From Superficieibacter electus (GTDB taxonomy: Bacteria > Pseudomonadota > Gammaproteobacteria > Enterobacterales > Enterobacteriaceae): a DNA stretch of 64,000 nt. A program made the translations under genes and the position numbers. Position 1 is the first letter of the stretch; each line of letters begins with the position of its first letter. Below are positions 38,283-48,278 of this stretch, one piece after another. A model generated the notes under the pieces. It was not told the DNA's origin. It made no database searches and was given only the letters and a program-made list of their open reading frames with translations. Location: positions 186,001 through 250,000 of the forward strand of contig NZ_PQGD01000006.1 of assembly GCF_002915575.1 (NCBI RefSeq), given 5' to 3'.

Positions 38283-38305
38283 CAGGGGGCGGCTTTCGCC
38301 CCCTG
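38283..38305 (+). promoter_or_regulatory. Intercistronic hairpin glnH-glnP
   Basis: Perfect 9-bp GC stem CAGGGGGCG/CGCCCCCTG with a five-base loop and no U tract, between glnH and glnP. Likely protects or partly ends the glnH message, so that binding protein exceeds permease. Confidence 0.6.
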
Positions 38306-38335
38306 CTCAGTTTAACGCGGTAACAGGAATTTATT

Positions 38336-38995
38336 ATGGAGTTTGACTGGAGTGCCATTTGGCCTGCCATTCCTATTTTGCTGGAAGGGGCCAAAATGAC
38401 GCTGTGGATCTCGGTCCTCGGCCTTGCAGGCGGTCTGATTATTGGCTTGCTGGCGGGGTTTGCCCGCTCTTTTGGCGGCAGGCTCATCAATTTTATTGCT
38501 CTGGTATTTATCGAAATCATCCGCGGCACCCCGATTGTGGTGCAGGTAATGTTTATCTACTTTGCGCTGCCGATGGCCTTTAACGATCTACGAATTGATC
38601 CCTTCAGCGCCGCTGTGGTCACGATTATGATCAACTCAGGGGCCTATATTGCCGAGATCACCCGTGGCGCGGTGCTGTCGATTCATAAAGGTTTTCGTGA
38701 GGCCGGACTGGCACTTGGGCTATCACGGCGTGAAACCATTCGTCACGTTATTTTACCGCTGGCCCTGCGCCGCATGCTGCCGCCGCTAGGTAACCAATGG
38801 ATCATCAGTATCAAAGACACGTCCTTGTTTATTGTTATCGGCGTTGCCGAACTGACTCGCCAGGGACAAGAAATTATTGCCGGTAACTTCCGCGCACTGG
38901 AAATCTGGAGCGCTGTGGCCGTTATTTATCTGATTATCACCCTGGTTCTGAGCTTCGTTCTGCGCCGTCTTGAAAAAAGGATGAAAATCCTGTGA
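38336..38995 (+). CDS. glnP: Glutamine ABC transporter permease GlnP
   Basis: Inner-membrane permease of the His/Glu/Gln/Arg family, 219 residues as in K-12, with five transmembrane helices starting at about 14-40. The EAA loop [22 protein letters not shown] (about 121-142) docks on GlnQ. The start has AACAGGA upstream, and the stop overlaps the glnQ start as GTGA. Confidence 0.97.
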   Translation: MEFDWSAIWPAIPILLEGAKMTLWISVLGLAGGLIIGLLAGFARSFGGRLINFIALVFIEIIRGTPIVVQVMFIYFALPMAFNDLRIDPFSAAVVTIMINSGAYIAEITRGAVLSIHKGFREAGLALGLSRRETIRHVILPLALRRMLPPLGNQWIISIKDTSLFIVIGVAELTRQGQEIIAGNFRALEIWSAVAVIYLIITLVLSFVLRRLEKRMKIL

Positions 38996-39714
38996 TTGAA
39001 TTTAAAAACGTTTCCAAGCACTTTGGTCCTACTAAAGTGCTGCACAATATCGACCTGCATATTGCCCAGGGCGAAGTGGTGGTGATTATCGGCCCTTCTG
39101 GTTCCGGGAAATCAACATTGCTGCGCTGTATTAATAAGCTCGAAGAGATCACCAGTGGCGAACTGATTGTTGATGGACTTAAAGTAAACGATCCGAAGGT
39201 TGACGATCGCTTAATCCGCCAGGAAGCAGGAATGGTGTTTCAGCAGTTTTATCTGTTCCCACATCTGACTGCGCTGGAGAATGTGATGTTCGGCCCACTG
39301 CGGGTACGCGGGGCAAAAAAAGCGGAGGCGGAAAAGCTGGCGCTATCGCTGCTGGCGAAAGTCGGCCTCGCTGAGCGTTCACACCATTATCCGTCAGAAC
39401 TTTCCGGTGGCCAGCAGCAGCGCGTGGCCATTGCCCGCGCGCTGGCGGTTAAGCCAAAGATGATGCTGTTTGATGAGCCTACCTCGGCGCTTGATCCGGA
39501 ACTGCGCCATGAAGTTCTCAAAGTCATGCAGGATCTGGCCGAGGAAGGTATGACGATGGTTATCGTCACGCATGAAATCGGCTTTGCGGAGAAGGTCGCC
39601 TCGCGCCTGATCTTCATTGACCAGGGCCGGATTGCTGAAGATGGTCATCCGCAAACGCTTATCGAAAACCCACCCAGCCTGCGCTTACAGGAATTTTTAC
39701 AGCACGTTTCCTGA
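38992..39714 (+). CDS. glnQ: Glutamine transport ATP-binding protein GlnQ
   Basis: ABC ATPase of the glutamine importer, 240 residues as in K-12, with a GTG start that overlaps the glnP stop. Walker [10 protein letters not shown] near 34, Q-loop [16 protein letters not shown] near 83, signature [15 protein letters not shown] near 136 and Walker [17 protein letters not shown] near 155 are complete. A terminator follows the stop within nine bases. Confidence 0.97.
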   Translation: MIEFKNVSKHFGPTKVLHNIDLHIAQGEVVVIIGPSGSGKSTLLRCINKLEEITSGELIVDGLKVNDPKVDDRLIRQEAGMVFQQFYLFPHLTALENVMFGPLRVRGAKKAEAEKLALSLLAKVGLAERSHHYPSELSGGQQQRVAIARALAVKPKMMLFDEPTSALDPELRHEVLKVMQDLAEEGMTMVIVTHEIGFAEKVASRLIFIDQGRIAEDGHPQTLIENPPSLRLQEFLQHVS

Positions 39715-39722
39715 GCCTTCTT

Positions 39723-39740
39723 CCGCCCCTTTTGGGGCGG
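39723..39740 (+). terminator. Terminator of glnHPQ
   Basis: 7-bp stem CCGCCCC/GGGGCGG with a TTTT loop, nine bases after the glnQ stop. The U tract is poor (ATGTCC). Confidence 0.6.
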
Positions 39741-39825
39741 ATGTCCAGAATGTTCTCATTTCCAGCCGCACCTTCATGGAGTTCTATACTTATCATTTTG
39801 CTATAGATTCTCATTGGAGGAGCTC

Positions 39826-42069
39826 ATGCCGTGGATAGTGTTGCTACTTATTAGTCTGCTCAGTGCCCCGCTGCACGCCGCGACGATCCCAGGCGTCACC
39901 ACCAGCGCCCCACCGGCCAGCGACTCAAAAACCGAGCCCAGTGAACCGGATCTGGCACAGAAAAAAGCGGCCTATGCCGCGCTGGCAGACGTACTGGCTA
40001 ACGATACTTCACGTGAAGAGCTCATTGAACAACTACGCCAGGTTGCCGCCACGCCGCCACCGGAGCCTGTCCCCACCCTGACTCCTCCGCCGGCGGAAGA
40101 TGATAAAACCGTGCTGGAGAACGTGACAACCGTCGGACGCTATTATGGCGAACAGCTCTCCTCACGCTTTGCCCAGCTTTATCGTAATATCACCGGCTCC
40201 CCGCACAAGGCGTTCAATCCCCACACGTTTACCAATGCCCTGACCCATTTTCTGATGCTGGCGGGGATGGTATTTGCTTTCTATGGCGTAATTCGAATAG
40301 CGGCCCTGCCACTGTATCGAAAAATGGGCCGCTGGGGACGCAAAAAGAATCGTGAACATGGTAACTGGCTTCAGCTCCCGGGAATGATTATTGGCGCGTT
40401 TATTATCGATTTATTACTGCTGGCCTTAGCGCTTTTCGTCGGGCAAATCCTGATAGATAACTTCAATTCCGGCAGTCAAACTATCGCCTTCCAGCAAAGT
40501 CTGTTCCTCAGCGCCTTTGCGCTGATCGAATTTTTCAAAGCGGTCCTGCGGCTGATTTTTTGCCCGCGCGTACCGGAACTGCGTCCGTTCTCCATTAGTG
40601 ATGAGTCAGCCCGCTACTGGAATTTACGCCTGAGCGCTCTCAGCAGTTTGATCGGTTACGGTCTGATCGTGGCGGTGCCTATTATTTCCAATCAGGTCAA
40701 CGTGCAGTTTGGGGCTATGGCCAACGTGATAATTATGCTGATCATTACTCTCTGGGCGCTGTACCTGATTTTTCACAATAAACAGCGGATCGCAGAAGAT
40801 TTATTGCATCTGGCCGAACGTTCACTGTCCTTTTTTAGCCTGTTCATTCGTGCTTTTGCTCTGGTCTGGCATTGGCTGGCGACCGCCTATTTTATTGTGC
40901 TATTTTTCTTCTCCCTCTTCGACCCGGGCAATAGCCTGAAATTTATGATGAGTGCTACGGTTCGTAGTCTGGCAATTATCGGCCTGGCGGCATTTGCCTC
41001 TGGCATTTTATCGCGCTGGATAGCCAAGCGGATCACCCTCTCTGCTCAAACTCAGCGTAACTATCCGGAGCTGCAAAAACGGCTTAACGGCTGGTTGTCC
41101 ACGGTGCTGAAAGCGGCGCGTATTCTGGTGGTCTGCGTGGCCATCATGCTACTGCTCAGCGCGTGGGGGCTGTTTGATTTCTGGAACTGGCTGCACAATG
41201 GCGCGGGGGAGAAAACCGTCGATATTTTGATCCGCATCGCCCTGATCCTGTTCTTCTCGGCGGTGGGCTGGACGGTGCTGGCCAGCCTGATTGAGAATCG
41301 CCTGTCTTCCGATATTCACGGCCGCCCGCTTCCGAGCGCACGTACCCGCACGCTGCTGACGCTGTTTCGCAATGCGCTGGCGGTGGTTATTAGCACCATC
41401 ACCATTATGATTGTGCTCTCAGAGATTGGTGTGAATATTGCCCCGCTACTGGCGGGTGCAGGTGCGCTGGGGCTGGCTGTCTCTTTCGGTTCGCAAACGT
41501 TAGTAAAAGATATTATCACCGGTATTTTTATTCAGTTTGAGAACGGAATGAATACCGGCGATCTGGTGACGATTGGGCCGCTAACCGGCACGGTTGAGCG
41601 GATGTCCATTCGGTCGGTCGGGGTGCGTCAGGATACTGGTGCGTATCACATCATTCCATGGTCCTCTATCACAACCTTCGCCAACTTTGTACGCGGCATT
41701 GGATCAGTAGTGGCGAATTATGACGTCGATCGCCACGAGGATGCAGATAAAGCCAATCAGGCGCTGAAAGATGCGGTAAGCGAACTAATGGAGATGCCGG
41801 ATATTCGCGCGCTGGTGATTGGCGAGCCGTCATTTGCGGGGATTGTCGGCCTGACCAATACTGCCTTTACATTGCGCGTGTCGTTTACCACCCAGCCGCT
41901 GAAGCAGTGGACCGTCCGCTTCGCGCTGGACAGCCAGGTGAAAAAACACTTCGACCGCGCCGATGTCCGTGCGCCAGTGCAAACCTGGCAAATCCTGCCG
42001 CCGCCGGGGACGGCAATGCAACAGCCCGGCGGCGTGGCTCCTCAGCCGCCTGCCGAGCCGACGCTTTAG
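39826..42069 (+). CDS. ybiO: Mechanosensitive channel YbiO
   Basis: Large MscS-family channel (moderate conductance, osmotic shock release). From the ATG at 39826, with GGAGGAG six bases upstream, it has 747 residues (741 in K-12). Signal peptide about 1-18. A periplasmic N-terminal region (to about 140) precedes about ten transmembrane helices. The MscS pore helix reads [29 protein letters not shown] near 545-573, and the beta domain [21 protein letters not shown] follows. The proline-rich tail ([12 protein letters not shown]) is typical. Its stop overlaps the rlmF stop, tail to tail. Confidence 0.95.
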   Translation: MPWIVLLLISLLSAPLHAATIPGVTTSAPPASDSKTEPSEPDLAQKKAAYAALADVLANDTSREELIEQLRQVAATPPPEPVPTLTPPPAEDDKTVLENVTTVGRYYGEQLSSRFAQLYRNITGSPHKAFNPHTFTNALTHFLMLAGMVFAFYGVIRIAALPLYRKMGRWGRKKNREHGNWLQLPGMIIGAFIIDLLLLALALFVGQILIDNFNSGSQTIAFQQSLFLSAFALIEFFKAVLRLIFCPRVPELRPFSISDESARYWNLRLSALSSLIGYGLIVAVPIISNQVNVQFGAMANVIIMLIITLWALYLIFHNKQRIAEDLLHLAERSLSFFSLFIRAFALVWHWLATAYFIVLFFFSLFDPGNSLKFMMSATVRSLAIIGLAAFASGILSRWIAKRITLSAQTQRNYPELQKRLNGWLSTVLKAARILVVCVAIMLLLSAWGLFDFWNWLHNGAGEKTVDILIRIALILFFSAVGWTVLASLIENRLSSDIHGRPLPSARTRTLLTLFRNALAVVISTITIMIVLSEIGVNIAPLLAGAGALGLAVSFGSQTLVKDIITGIFIQFENGMNTGDLVTIGPLTGTVERMSIRSVGVRQDTGAYHIIPWSSITTFANFVRGIGSVVANYDVDRHEDADKANQALKDAVSELMEMPDIRALVIGEPSFAGIVGLTNTAFTLRVSFTTQPLKQWTVRFALDSQVKKHFDRADVRAPVQTWQILPPPGTAMQQPGGVAPQPPAEPTL

Positions 42070-42992
42070 CGGGCGCGAGCGGCGAAACGACGACGCTGAT
42101 CGTCGTCGAGGAAGGTCCAGGCGATAAAGCGGCTCTGCTTTTGACCCTGGGCCATCTCTTTTTTCACCACTTTCACCGCGCCTGCCGCTGTCAGGGCGCG
42201 GTACAGATCGGGTAGATTCTCACCACGCGATACCAGGGAGCTAAACCACATGACCTGGCGGGCAAATGGCTGACTCTCCGCGATCATCTGCTGAATAAAA
42301 CGCACTTCGCCACCTTCGCACCACAGTTCCTGCTGCTGACCGCCAAAGTTGCGCGTATCGGTTTGCTTCTGTCCCAGGTTACGCCGCTTACGGGCGTTAC
42401 CTTCCTGCGCCGCCTCAGCGGAATTATGGAATGGAGGGTTGCAGATAGTCGCATCATACTGCTCGTTTTTGTGGATAATGCCGCGGAAAATGGCGGTATC
42501 GTCTTTCTGCCGGCGTAAGCGAATGCTACGGCTCATCCCTGGATTATTGTTCACAATGGCCTGAGCACTGGCAAACGCCGCGGCATTGACCTCAGTGCCA
42601 GTAAAACGCCAGCCGTACTCGTAAGCGCCAATCAGCGGATAGATGCAGTTCGCGCCCACGCCAATGTCCAGCACGCTGGCCTGACGCGGGATCTCACCAC
42701 CGGTTTCCGACAGCAGGTCTGCCAGATGATGAAGATAATCTGCCCTTCCCGGCACCGGCGGGCAGAGAAAGCCTTCCGGGATGTCCCATTGCTGTACGCC
42801 ATAGAAATGGAACAGCAATGCCTTATTTAGCGCTTTGACGGCCCGCGGATCGGCAAAATTAATAGTCTCTTCACCGGTGGGGGTGGCTGTAATAAATTCC
42901 GCAAGTTCCGGACACGCCAGGCATAGCGCGGGAAGATCGTAGCGGTCACGGTGGCGATTACGCGGGTGTAGTCCCGGTTTCTGGGCATTCAT
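42066..42992 (-). CDS. rlmF: 23S rRNA (adenine1618-N6)-methyltransferase RlmF
   Basis: SAM-dependent enzyme that methylates A1618 in 23S rRNA. 308 residues, equal to K-12. The SAM-binding motif [16 protein letters not shown] is near 111-126 and the N6-adenine catalytic motif NPPF is within [11 protein letters not shown] near 181-191. The C-terminus is basic. It overlaps the ybiO 3' end by four bases, convergent, and is divergent from the flavoprotein gene. K-12 has mcbA and fiu beyond rlmF; they are missing here. Confidence 0.96.
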   Translation of the reverse strand: MNAQKPGLHPRNRHRDRYDLPALCLACPELAEFITATPTGEETINFADPRAVKALNKALLFHFYGVQQWDIPEGFLCPPVPGRADYLHHLADLLSETGGEIPRQASVLDIGVGANCIYPLIGAYEYGWRFTGTEVNAAAFASAQAIVNNNPGMSRSIRLRRQKDDTAIFRGIIHKNEQYDATICNPPFHNSAEAAQEGNARKRRNLGQKQTDTRNFGGQQQELWCEGGEVRFIQQMIAESQPFARQVMWFSSLVSRGENLPDLYRALTAAGAVKVVKKEMAQGQKQSRFIAWTFLDDDQRRRFAARAR

Positions 42993-43087
42993 AGCTTTCT
43001 CCTGTCGATTGCCGCGTAAGATACCCGTTGACGCGGGGCGGGTAAATAAGTGAGTCTGGAGAAATCCGTTTTTTGCTAAGGAAAACT

Positions 43088-43708
43088 ATGTATTTTTATC
43101 AGCCATCGCAGGGGCATGGCCTGCCACACGATCCGCTCAATGCCATTATCGGCCCGCGTCCTATCGGCTGGATCGCCTCGCAGGATGGCGAGGGGCGCGC
43201 TAATCTGGCCCCGTATAGCTTTTTCAACTGCTTTAATTATCGCCCCCCCATTATCGGTTTTGCCAGCAGCGGCTGGAAAGACAGCGTGCGAAATATCGTC
43301 GAAACGAAAGAATTCGTCTGGAACCTGACGACCCTGCCGCTGGCGCGCCAGATGAACGAGACCTCAGCGACACTGCCACACGGTGAAAATGAGTTTTTAC
43401 GCGCCGGTTTAACCCCTGCCCCCAGCCGTCTTGTCAACGCCCCTCGGGTGGCGGAAAGTCCGGTTAACTTCGAATGCCGCTTGTCGCAGTGTATCCAGCT
43501 TACCGGTGCCGACGGCACGGCAGTCGATAGCTGGCTGGTGTTAGGGGAAGTGGTTGCGGTACATATTGATGAGTCACTGCTGGAAGACGGCATTTACCAG
43601 ACCGCCAAAGCACAGCCGGTACTGCGCGCAGGTGGGCCTTCCGCCTATTACAGCATTGATGAAGCCCGGCGTTTCGATCTGGTTCGCCCTGATGCCCGTC
43701 AGGAATGA
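43088..43708 (+). CDS. Flavin reductase-like FMN-binding flavoprotein
   Basis: Split-barrel FMN-binding protein of the DIM6/NTAB (flavin reductase-like) family, 206 residues from the ATG at 43088 with AAGGA seven bases upstream. Typical motifs are IIGPRPIGWIASQD near 21, NLAPYSFFNCFNYRPPIIGFAS near 39 and DSVRNIVETKEFVWNL near 65. Such proteins are flavin reductases or small oxygenase partners; the reaction is unknown. It occupies the site where K-12 carries mcbA, fiu and ybiX. Start by ribosome binding site; a TTG five codons earlier is in frame. Confidence 0.88.
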   Translation: MYFYQPSQGHGLPHDPLNAIIGPRPIGWIASQDGEGRANLAPYSFFNCFNYRPPIIGFASSGWKDSVRNIVETKEFVWNLTTLPLARQMNETSATLPHGENEFLRAGLTPAPSRLVNAPRVAESPVNFECRLSQCIQLTGADGTAVDSWLVLGEVVAVHIDESLLEDGIYQTAKAQPVLRAGGPSAYYSIDEARRFDLVRPDARQE

Positions 43709-44046
43709 AGCTCAGCAGCCGTCATGGTAAAAATCAGTTCATGTTGAAGCCGCGCCGATTGTGGCTCCGAAGATTGCAAACATGCTATTACAGCAGGCCT
43801 GTACTGAAATGCTGAGTGCGGATGGTGCCTGGGCCAATGCTCATCTTAGCGCCTGGAATGAGGTTTTCCGGGCATCTGGAGCAAAATCAACATGCTCTTT
43901 TAATCATACATTACGCTTACAGCCTGTTGTTCTGCTCCAGCCAATCACCTTGCGGCGCGATTGGTCCTAAAACCGTGCGCCGCGCTCTTGCCTGCACAAA
44001 ATTTGACCCCATTTTGCTATAATAAGATTAACGTCAGGAGGCAAAA
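43709..44046 (+). other. Gene-free interval before ybiI, probable remnant DNA
   Basis: 338 bases with short open frames only, the longest 69 codons at 43761-43970. They overlap in several frames, none has a clear ribosome binding site, and I recognise no protein on either strand. K-12 has fiu and ybiX between rlmF and ybiI, so this may be decayed DNA left from a replacement; this cannot be shown from the sequence. The ybiI promoter is at its right end. Confidence 0.35.
44015..44023 (+). promoter_or_regulatory. Extended -10 promoter of ybiI
   Basis: TTTTGCTATAAT gives TG-n-TATAAT, an extended -10 with consensus hexamer, 23 bases before the ybiI ATG. No matching -35 is needed or seen. Confidence 0.6.
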
Positions 44047-44313
44047 ATGGCATCAGGTTGGGCAAATGACGGTGCTGTACAAAATCAGATCGACAGCACC
44101 ATTGAAGATGCGGTAGCACGCGCGCGTCGCGATCTGCCGTCAGGCGAAAGCAACGAATTTTGTGATGAATGTGACGAACCGATCCCGGAGGCGCGCCGTA
44201 AGGCTATCCCCGGCGTGCGGTTATGTGTTAACTGCCAGCAGAAGAAAGACCTGAAAAATGCAAAATTTTCAGGATATAACCGCAGAGGTTCAAAGGACAG
44301 CCAGCTACGCTGA
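44047..44313 (+). CDS. ybiI: DksA/TraR-type zinc-finger protein YbiI
   Basis: Small protein with a DksA/TraR C4 zinc finger, 88 residues as in K-12. The finger consists of CDECDEPIPEARRKAIPGVRLCVNC at about 38-62, split here for clarity into CDEC and CVNC pairs. Unlike DksA it has only a short coiled region before the finger, so RNA polymerase binding is uncertain. AGGAGG lies seven bases before the ATG and an extended -10 promoter just upstream. Confidence 0.95.
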   Translation: MASGWANDGAVQNQIDSTIEDAVARARRDLPSGESNEFCDECDEPIPEARRKAIPGVRLCVNCQQKKDLKNAKFSGYNRRGSKDSQLR

Positions 44314-44598
44314 CTGTTCTTTGCCGATCATGACCGAACGTTAAAATAACTTTACGAGCACGGTTTCCGGGATTCAGCGTAGCAATCTGTGCCTTTAACG
44401 GCTGGCTGATGGCGTTCCCTCTTCCATACTGATTCACCGCAGAAATAATTTATTAATAATCAATAAATTATTATTTATTCAAATTTTTCGAACAACGCCG
44501 TCAATTCTCTTCGATTTTATCTCTCGAAAAAAAGCGTGATACTTATCACATCGACGGAACGCCGTCACATTTACAGAATAACCTGCGAGAGATTACCT

Positions 44599-44859
44599 AT
44601 GAAAACCATCAAATATGCTGTTGCTGCCATCGCTCTTTCTACACTTTCCTTTGGCGCTTTCGCTGCCCAGGCCGTAAACCCGGCTCAGGCGCAAAGCATG
44701 AATAAAGTTGGCGTGGTCTCCGCGAACGGTGCCACTACGCTGGACGGTCTGGAAGCGCGCCTGGCAGAAAAAGCGGCAGCGGCGGGTGCAAAAGGCTATA
44801 GCATTACCTCTACCAACGGGAATAACAAAATGAGCGGTACCGCGGTTATCTACAACTGA
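44599..44859 (+). CDS. ybiJ: DUF1471 (YhcN/BhsA-like) periplasmic protein YbiJ
   Basis: Small secreted protein of the BhsA/McbA family, linked to stress and biofilm. The ATG at 44599 gives 86 residues, as in K-12. Signal peptide about 1-22 (ending AFA-A), then the DUF1471 fold with MNKVGVVSANGATTLDGLEARLAEKAAAAGAKGYSI in pieces at about 33-68 and the closing GTAVIYN. GAGAGA lies about nine bases before the ATG. A strong terminator is located 90 bases after the stop. K-12 ybiC is absent between this gene and ybiB. Confidence 0.94.
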   Translation: MKTIKYAVAAIALSTLSFGAFAAQAVNPAQAQSMNKVGVVSANGATTLDGLEARLAEKAAAAGAKGYSITSTNGNNKMSGTAVIYN

Positions 44860-44947
44860 TCGCCATTTCGTTATGACCTGACCCGCTGGTGACACGCTGG
44901 CGGGGCGCATTAACCCTCATTATTGACTCTGTGTTGTTACCCTTTTT

Positions 44948-44975
44948 GCCCGTCCCTCCCGGACGGGCTTTTTTT
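44948..44975 (+). terminator. Rho-independent terminator of ybiJ
   Basis: 8-bp stem GCCCGTCC/GGACGGGC with a 5-base loop and seven T. It lies between ybiJ and convergent ybiB. Confidence 0.9.
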
Positions 44976-44981
44976 GTCTGC

Positions 44982-45950
44982 TCAGTAGCTCTGCGCCACA
45001 CGGGCAAGCCCTGACTCAAGGGTGTCAACCTCTCCGCTCGCCAACAGGCAGCAGGCTATCTGCGTTTTTAATGACTGTGGCACCGGCTCGCAACCGCTGA
45101 TGCAGCGCTCGATCCAGCGCGCGGTGACATCGGGGTCTTTACTCTGTGGCAACGATAATGTAGTGCCGTCTGCGGCGTCCTGACGTTCGTGGATAATCCG
45201 CATGCCATGCGCATCCACAAGGCCGATCTGCGGGCAACGCTGTGGGCTGGCATACACTTCGCCTTCCGTGCCGTGCATTAATAGCGCCCGGCCGCTGATG
45301 CCGGTAAAGAAGTTTGCCACTTTTGACAAATATTCCGGGTGCGAAACGCTTGAAAGACGCAGCGCCGCGTCTTCTGCAAATGGCGTTGCCAGTTTTGCCA
45401 GCGTGTGAGCACTGTTACGCACGCCCATACGCCAGCGCAGCGCCAGCTGTTTTTCCAACGGCGGACAAAAAGCGCTCACCGGCAGGTAAACAGGCTGCGA
45501 GCCGTCAAGTTTAGCTTGCGCCTGGCCTGCGTGATGCGTTGCTTCAATGCCAAGCAGGGCAAAAATCGTCTCAGTCAGTACGCGCCCGGGGTCTTCACTC
45601 ACACCGTGCACCAGCACCGGAAAACCGAACTTATGCAGCAGGATCGCCAGCAGCGGCGTCAGATTAGCCTGCTTGCGTGCACCGTTATAACTCGGGATGA
45701 CGATGGGCATCGGCTTTGCCACTGGTGGGGTCAGCCGCATAACCTGCTGCTGCATCGCCTGATAGAACCCCAGCATTTCGGCTTCACCTTCTCCCTTGAT
45801 CCGCAGGGCAATCAGGATGCCACCCATTTCGAGATCGTCAACTTCACCGTTTAGCATGCGGGTATATAATTCACGCGCGGTATCAAGGTCCAGGTCGCGG
45901 GCATGATTCTTCCCCCGCCCTACTTCTTTGATGATCTTGCGGTAATCCAT
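44982..45950 (-). CDS. ybiB: TrpD2-like nucleic acid-binding protein YbiB
   Basis: Homologue of anthranilate phosphoribosyltransferase (TrpD2 family) that binds DNA and RNA without enzymatic activity shown; in E. coli it is co-transcribed with dinG and belongs to the LexA regulon. 322 residues (320 in K-12). The N-terminal helix bundle MDYRKIIKEVGRGKNHARDLD and the phosphate loop-like VLVHGVSEDPGRVLT near 112-126 are present. It starts 26 bases after the dinG stop, consistent with an operon. Confidence 0.94.
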   Translation of the reverse strand: MDYRKIIKEVGRGKNHARDLDLDTARELYTRMLNGEVDDLEMGGILIALRIKGEGEAEMLGFYQAMQQQVMRLTPPVAKPMPIVIPSYNGARKQANLTPLLAILLHKFGFPVLVHGVSEDPGRVLTETIFALLGIEATHHAGQAQAKLDGSQPVYLPVSAFCPPLEKQLALRWRMGVRNSAHTLAKLATPFAEDAALRLSSVSHPEYLSKVANFFTGISGRALLMHGTEGEVYASPQRCPQIGLVDAHGMRIIHERQDAADGTTLSLPQSKDPDVTARWIERCISGCEPVPQSLKTQIACCLLASGEVDTLESGLARVAQSY

Positions 45951-45976
45951 CTAACGCCCTCCTGCGGCTCACATCA

Positions 45977-48124
45977 TTAACGTCGCTTACGACGGGTCGG
46001 TTTTGTTTTAGTTTTGCTCACTATAACGTCAGGCACCGCAGGTTGGGAAATCGGAAAGACGGGCAGCGCATCCAGCAGCCGCTTGCCATAGTTTTTCGTG
46101 AGCAGGCGCTTGTCATAAATCACCACTTCCCCCCAGCAACTATGGCTGCGAATCAGACGCCCGACTTGCTGAATAAGGTTAAACGAGGCGCTGGGCAGAC
46201 TTTGCACTTCAAAGGGATAGCGTTTCAGGCTTTTCAGCCATTCTCCTTCGGTGATCACCACCGGACTATCGATAGGCGGAAAGGCAATTTTATGAATATG
46301 TACCTGACTTAACAGCTCGCCTTTGAGATCCAGGCCTTCGGCAAAAGATTGCAGCCCGACCAGTACGCTGCGCTCGCCTGCCTCCACACGCTTGCGATGC
46401 AGCTCAACCAGCCGGTAACGTGGCTGATCGCCCTGCACCAGCAATAACAGCCGCAGATCGGTAACATGTTCCAGAAAACGCTGCATCGCCCGACCGCTGG
46501 CAAATAACACCAGCATGCCGCGATGCTTTTTACTCTCCAGCTCCTGACGAAAAAACGCGGCCATTTCCGCAACATGCTGCTCTTCATTGTCGATAAGCGG
46601 TTCATACTGCATTTGCGGAATGACGATTTTGCCCTGTTCGACGTGATTAAACGGCGAGTCCAGCGCCACAAAGCGATCGCCGGCCTTTTCTTTCAGGCCG
46701 CTCATCTCCTGCAAGCGGGAAAAGCTATTAAGCGAGCGCAGGGTGGCAGAGGTGACGACAATGTGCGGCACGCTGCGCCAGAGCAGCTTTTCCAGCTGAT
46801 CGCTGACGCGGATGCCGACGCAGTGGAAAAACATATGCACCTTCCCTTCACGAACCTCACGCGTGGCCCATTTTGACACCGGCGCGCCGGAGGCATGCGC
46901 CAGCGACGCCAGCCGCCAGAGTTTACTTTGTGCCTCAAACATCCCCAGCGCACGGTTCATTTGCAGGAGCACCCGATGCAGACGGACGATATCGTGCGAG
47001 CCGGTTTTCTCAGCCAGATCGTTAAGAAATGCCTCCGCCAGACTGCGCGACAGTTCCGTCAGCTTTGCCAGACGCTGGCAGATGGTCATCACTTCGTCCG
47101 GCAGCTCCCCCATGACAAAGCGATGCTCGGCGTCCTGGGTTGCCGGAAGATACAAATTCAGGATCGCGTTCAGGGAGGCAATCAGCTCATACAGCTCTTC
47201 ACAGTGGGCGTTAAGACGCTCGGGCGTGGCGAGCGGCGGCAGGGTTTTCGGGCGAAACTGTTCAAGGCAGGTCGCGACCAGTTTGGTAAACAGATCGAGC
47301 TGAAGGCGATACCACGGCGCGGTAATTTCAGCACTCATCTCCAGCGCATCACGCGCCACATCCGGCAGGTGATGGCCTTCATCCAGCACCAGCAGTAAAT
47401 TTTTAGCTTCTGGCAACACCGCCTCGCTTTCCATCGCCGCCATCACCAGCGCGTGATTGGCGACCACCACTTCAGCTTCCTGGATTTCACGTCGGGCGAC
47501 GAAAAATGGGCATTCCCGGTAGTAATGGCAGTTGCGGTTAAGGCAGCTTGCTTTATCGGTACTCAGACGTCGCCACAGGTCGTCACTGATAGCGCGATCG
47601 GTATGATCGCGCAGACCATCCCATTTATAGCTGTCGAGATCGCCTTTTAACTTCGCGCAGTGCTGCTGCTCTTCTTTATTGTTCGGCGTCAGATCGTCAT
47701 CAAGAAACGCCAGTAAATCCTGCTGCGTTTCTTCAGTACTGGCGAGCGCGGTCAAATTGCGCGGGCAGACGTAGCGACCCCGGCCAAATGCGGCAGTGAA
47801 GCGCAGCTCTGGTATGATTTTTTTCAGCAGTGGTAAATCTTTACTGTAGATCTGATCCTGAAGGGCGACGTTAGCGGTGCTGATCACCAGCGTTTTCTGA
47901 TCTTCACGCGCAATAGCAATGCCGGGGATCAGATAAGACAGGGTTTTACCGACGCCGGTCGGTGCCTCAATCGCCAGATGACGCCCTTCCTCTCCGGCAA
48001 GGGTTTTTGCCACGTCAGCAATCATCTGCCGCTGCGGCGGACGCGGGATAAAATCCGGTATTTGCTGTTGCAGCGCCTTGTACCAGGCGGCAATTTGCGC
48101 TTTCAGCGCGGGAGTAAGGGCCAT
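45977..48124 (-). CDS. dinG: ATP-dependent DNA helicase DinG
   Basis: Superfamily 2, XPD-like 5'-3' helicase that resolves R-loops, G-quadruplexes and replication blocks; SOS-induced. 715 residues (716 in K-12). Walker A EAPTGVGKT is at 53-61. Iron-sulfur cysteines are Cys120 in RYVCPRN and three in ASCLNRNCHYYRECPFF near 194-205. The DEAH-type box reads DEGH near 248, and the helicase motif VI QQVGRLIRS is near 650. It heads the dinG-ybiB operon behind a LexA-like box 15 bases before the start. Confidence 0.97.
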   Translation of the reverse strand: MALTPALKAQIAAWYKALQQQIPDFIPRPPQRQMIADVAKTLAGEEGRHLAIEAPTGVGKTLSYLIPGIAIAREDQKTLVISTANVALQDQIYSKDLPLLKKIIPELRFTAAFGRGRYVCPRNLTALASTEETQQDLLAFLDDDLTPNNKEEQQHCAKLKGDLDSYKWDGLRDHTDRAISDDLWRRLSTDKASCLNRNCHYYRECPFFVARREIQEAEVVVANHALVMAAMESEAVLPEAKNLLLVLDEGHHLPDVARDALEMSAEITAPWYRLQLDLFTKLVATCLEQFRPKTLPPLATPERLNAHCEELYELIASLNAILNLYLPATQDAEHRFVMGELPDEVMTICQRLAKLTELSRSLAEAFLNDLAEKTGSHDIVRLHRVLLQMNRALGMFEAQSKLWRLASLAHASGAPVSKWATREVREGKVHMFFHCVGIRVSDQLEKLLWRSVPHIVVTSATLRSLNSFSRLQEMSGLKEKAGDRFVALDSPFNHVEQGKIVIPQMQYEPLIDNEEQHVAEMAAFFRQELESKKHRGMLVLFASGRAMQRFLEHVTDLRLLLLVQGDQPRYRLVELHRKRVEAGERSVLVGLQSFAEGLDLKGELLSQVHIHKIAFPPIDSPVVITEGEWLKSLKRYPFEVQSLPSASFNLIQQVGRLIRSHSCWGEVVIYDKRLLTKNYGKRLLDALPVFPISQPAVPDVIVSKTKTKPTRRKRR

Positions 48125-48138
48125 CGGAAAACCTGAGA

Positions 48139-48158
48139 TACTGTATAAACAGCCACTA
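48139..48158. promoter_or_regulatory. LexA box of dinG
   Basis: TACTGTATAAACAGCCACTA fits the 20-bp SOS box with CTG-N10-CAC instead of CTG-N10-CAG. The E. coli dinG box is also off consensus at the same half. Located 15-34 bases upstream of the dinG start codon. Confidence 0.7.
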
Positions 48159-48246
48159 TTGTGGCATTTTTCAGTCGGCGGGGGTATGGGTTTTTAGGAT
48201 TGTGGAAGACGGCTCGCAAATAATTCGCTACACCGAATAAGGATTT

Positions 48247-48270
48247 CCCCTCTCCGGTAAAAGAGAGGGG
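48247..48270. terminator. Hairpin downstream of the 6-phospho-alpha-glucosidase gene
   Basis: 8-bp inverted repeat CCCCTCTC/GAGAGGGG with an eight-base loop, ten bases beyond the enzyme's stop. No U tract on the minus strand. The CCCTCTCC-type arms resemble a dispersed enteric hairpin repeat also seen at 60651. Confidence 0.5.
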
Positions 48271-48278
48271 GAAACCGT

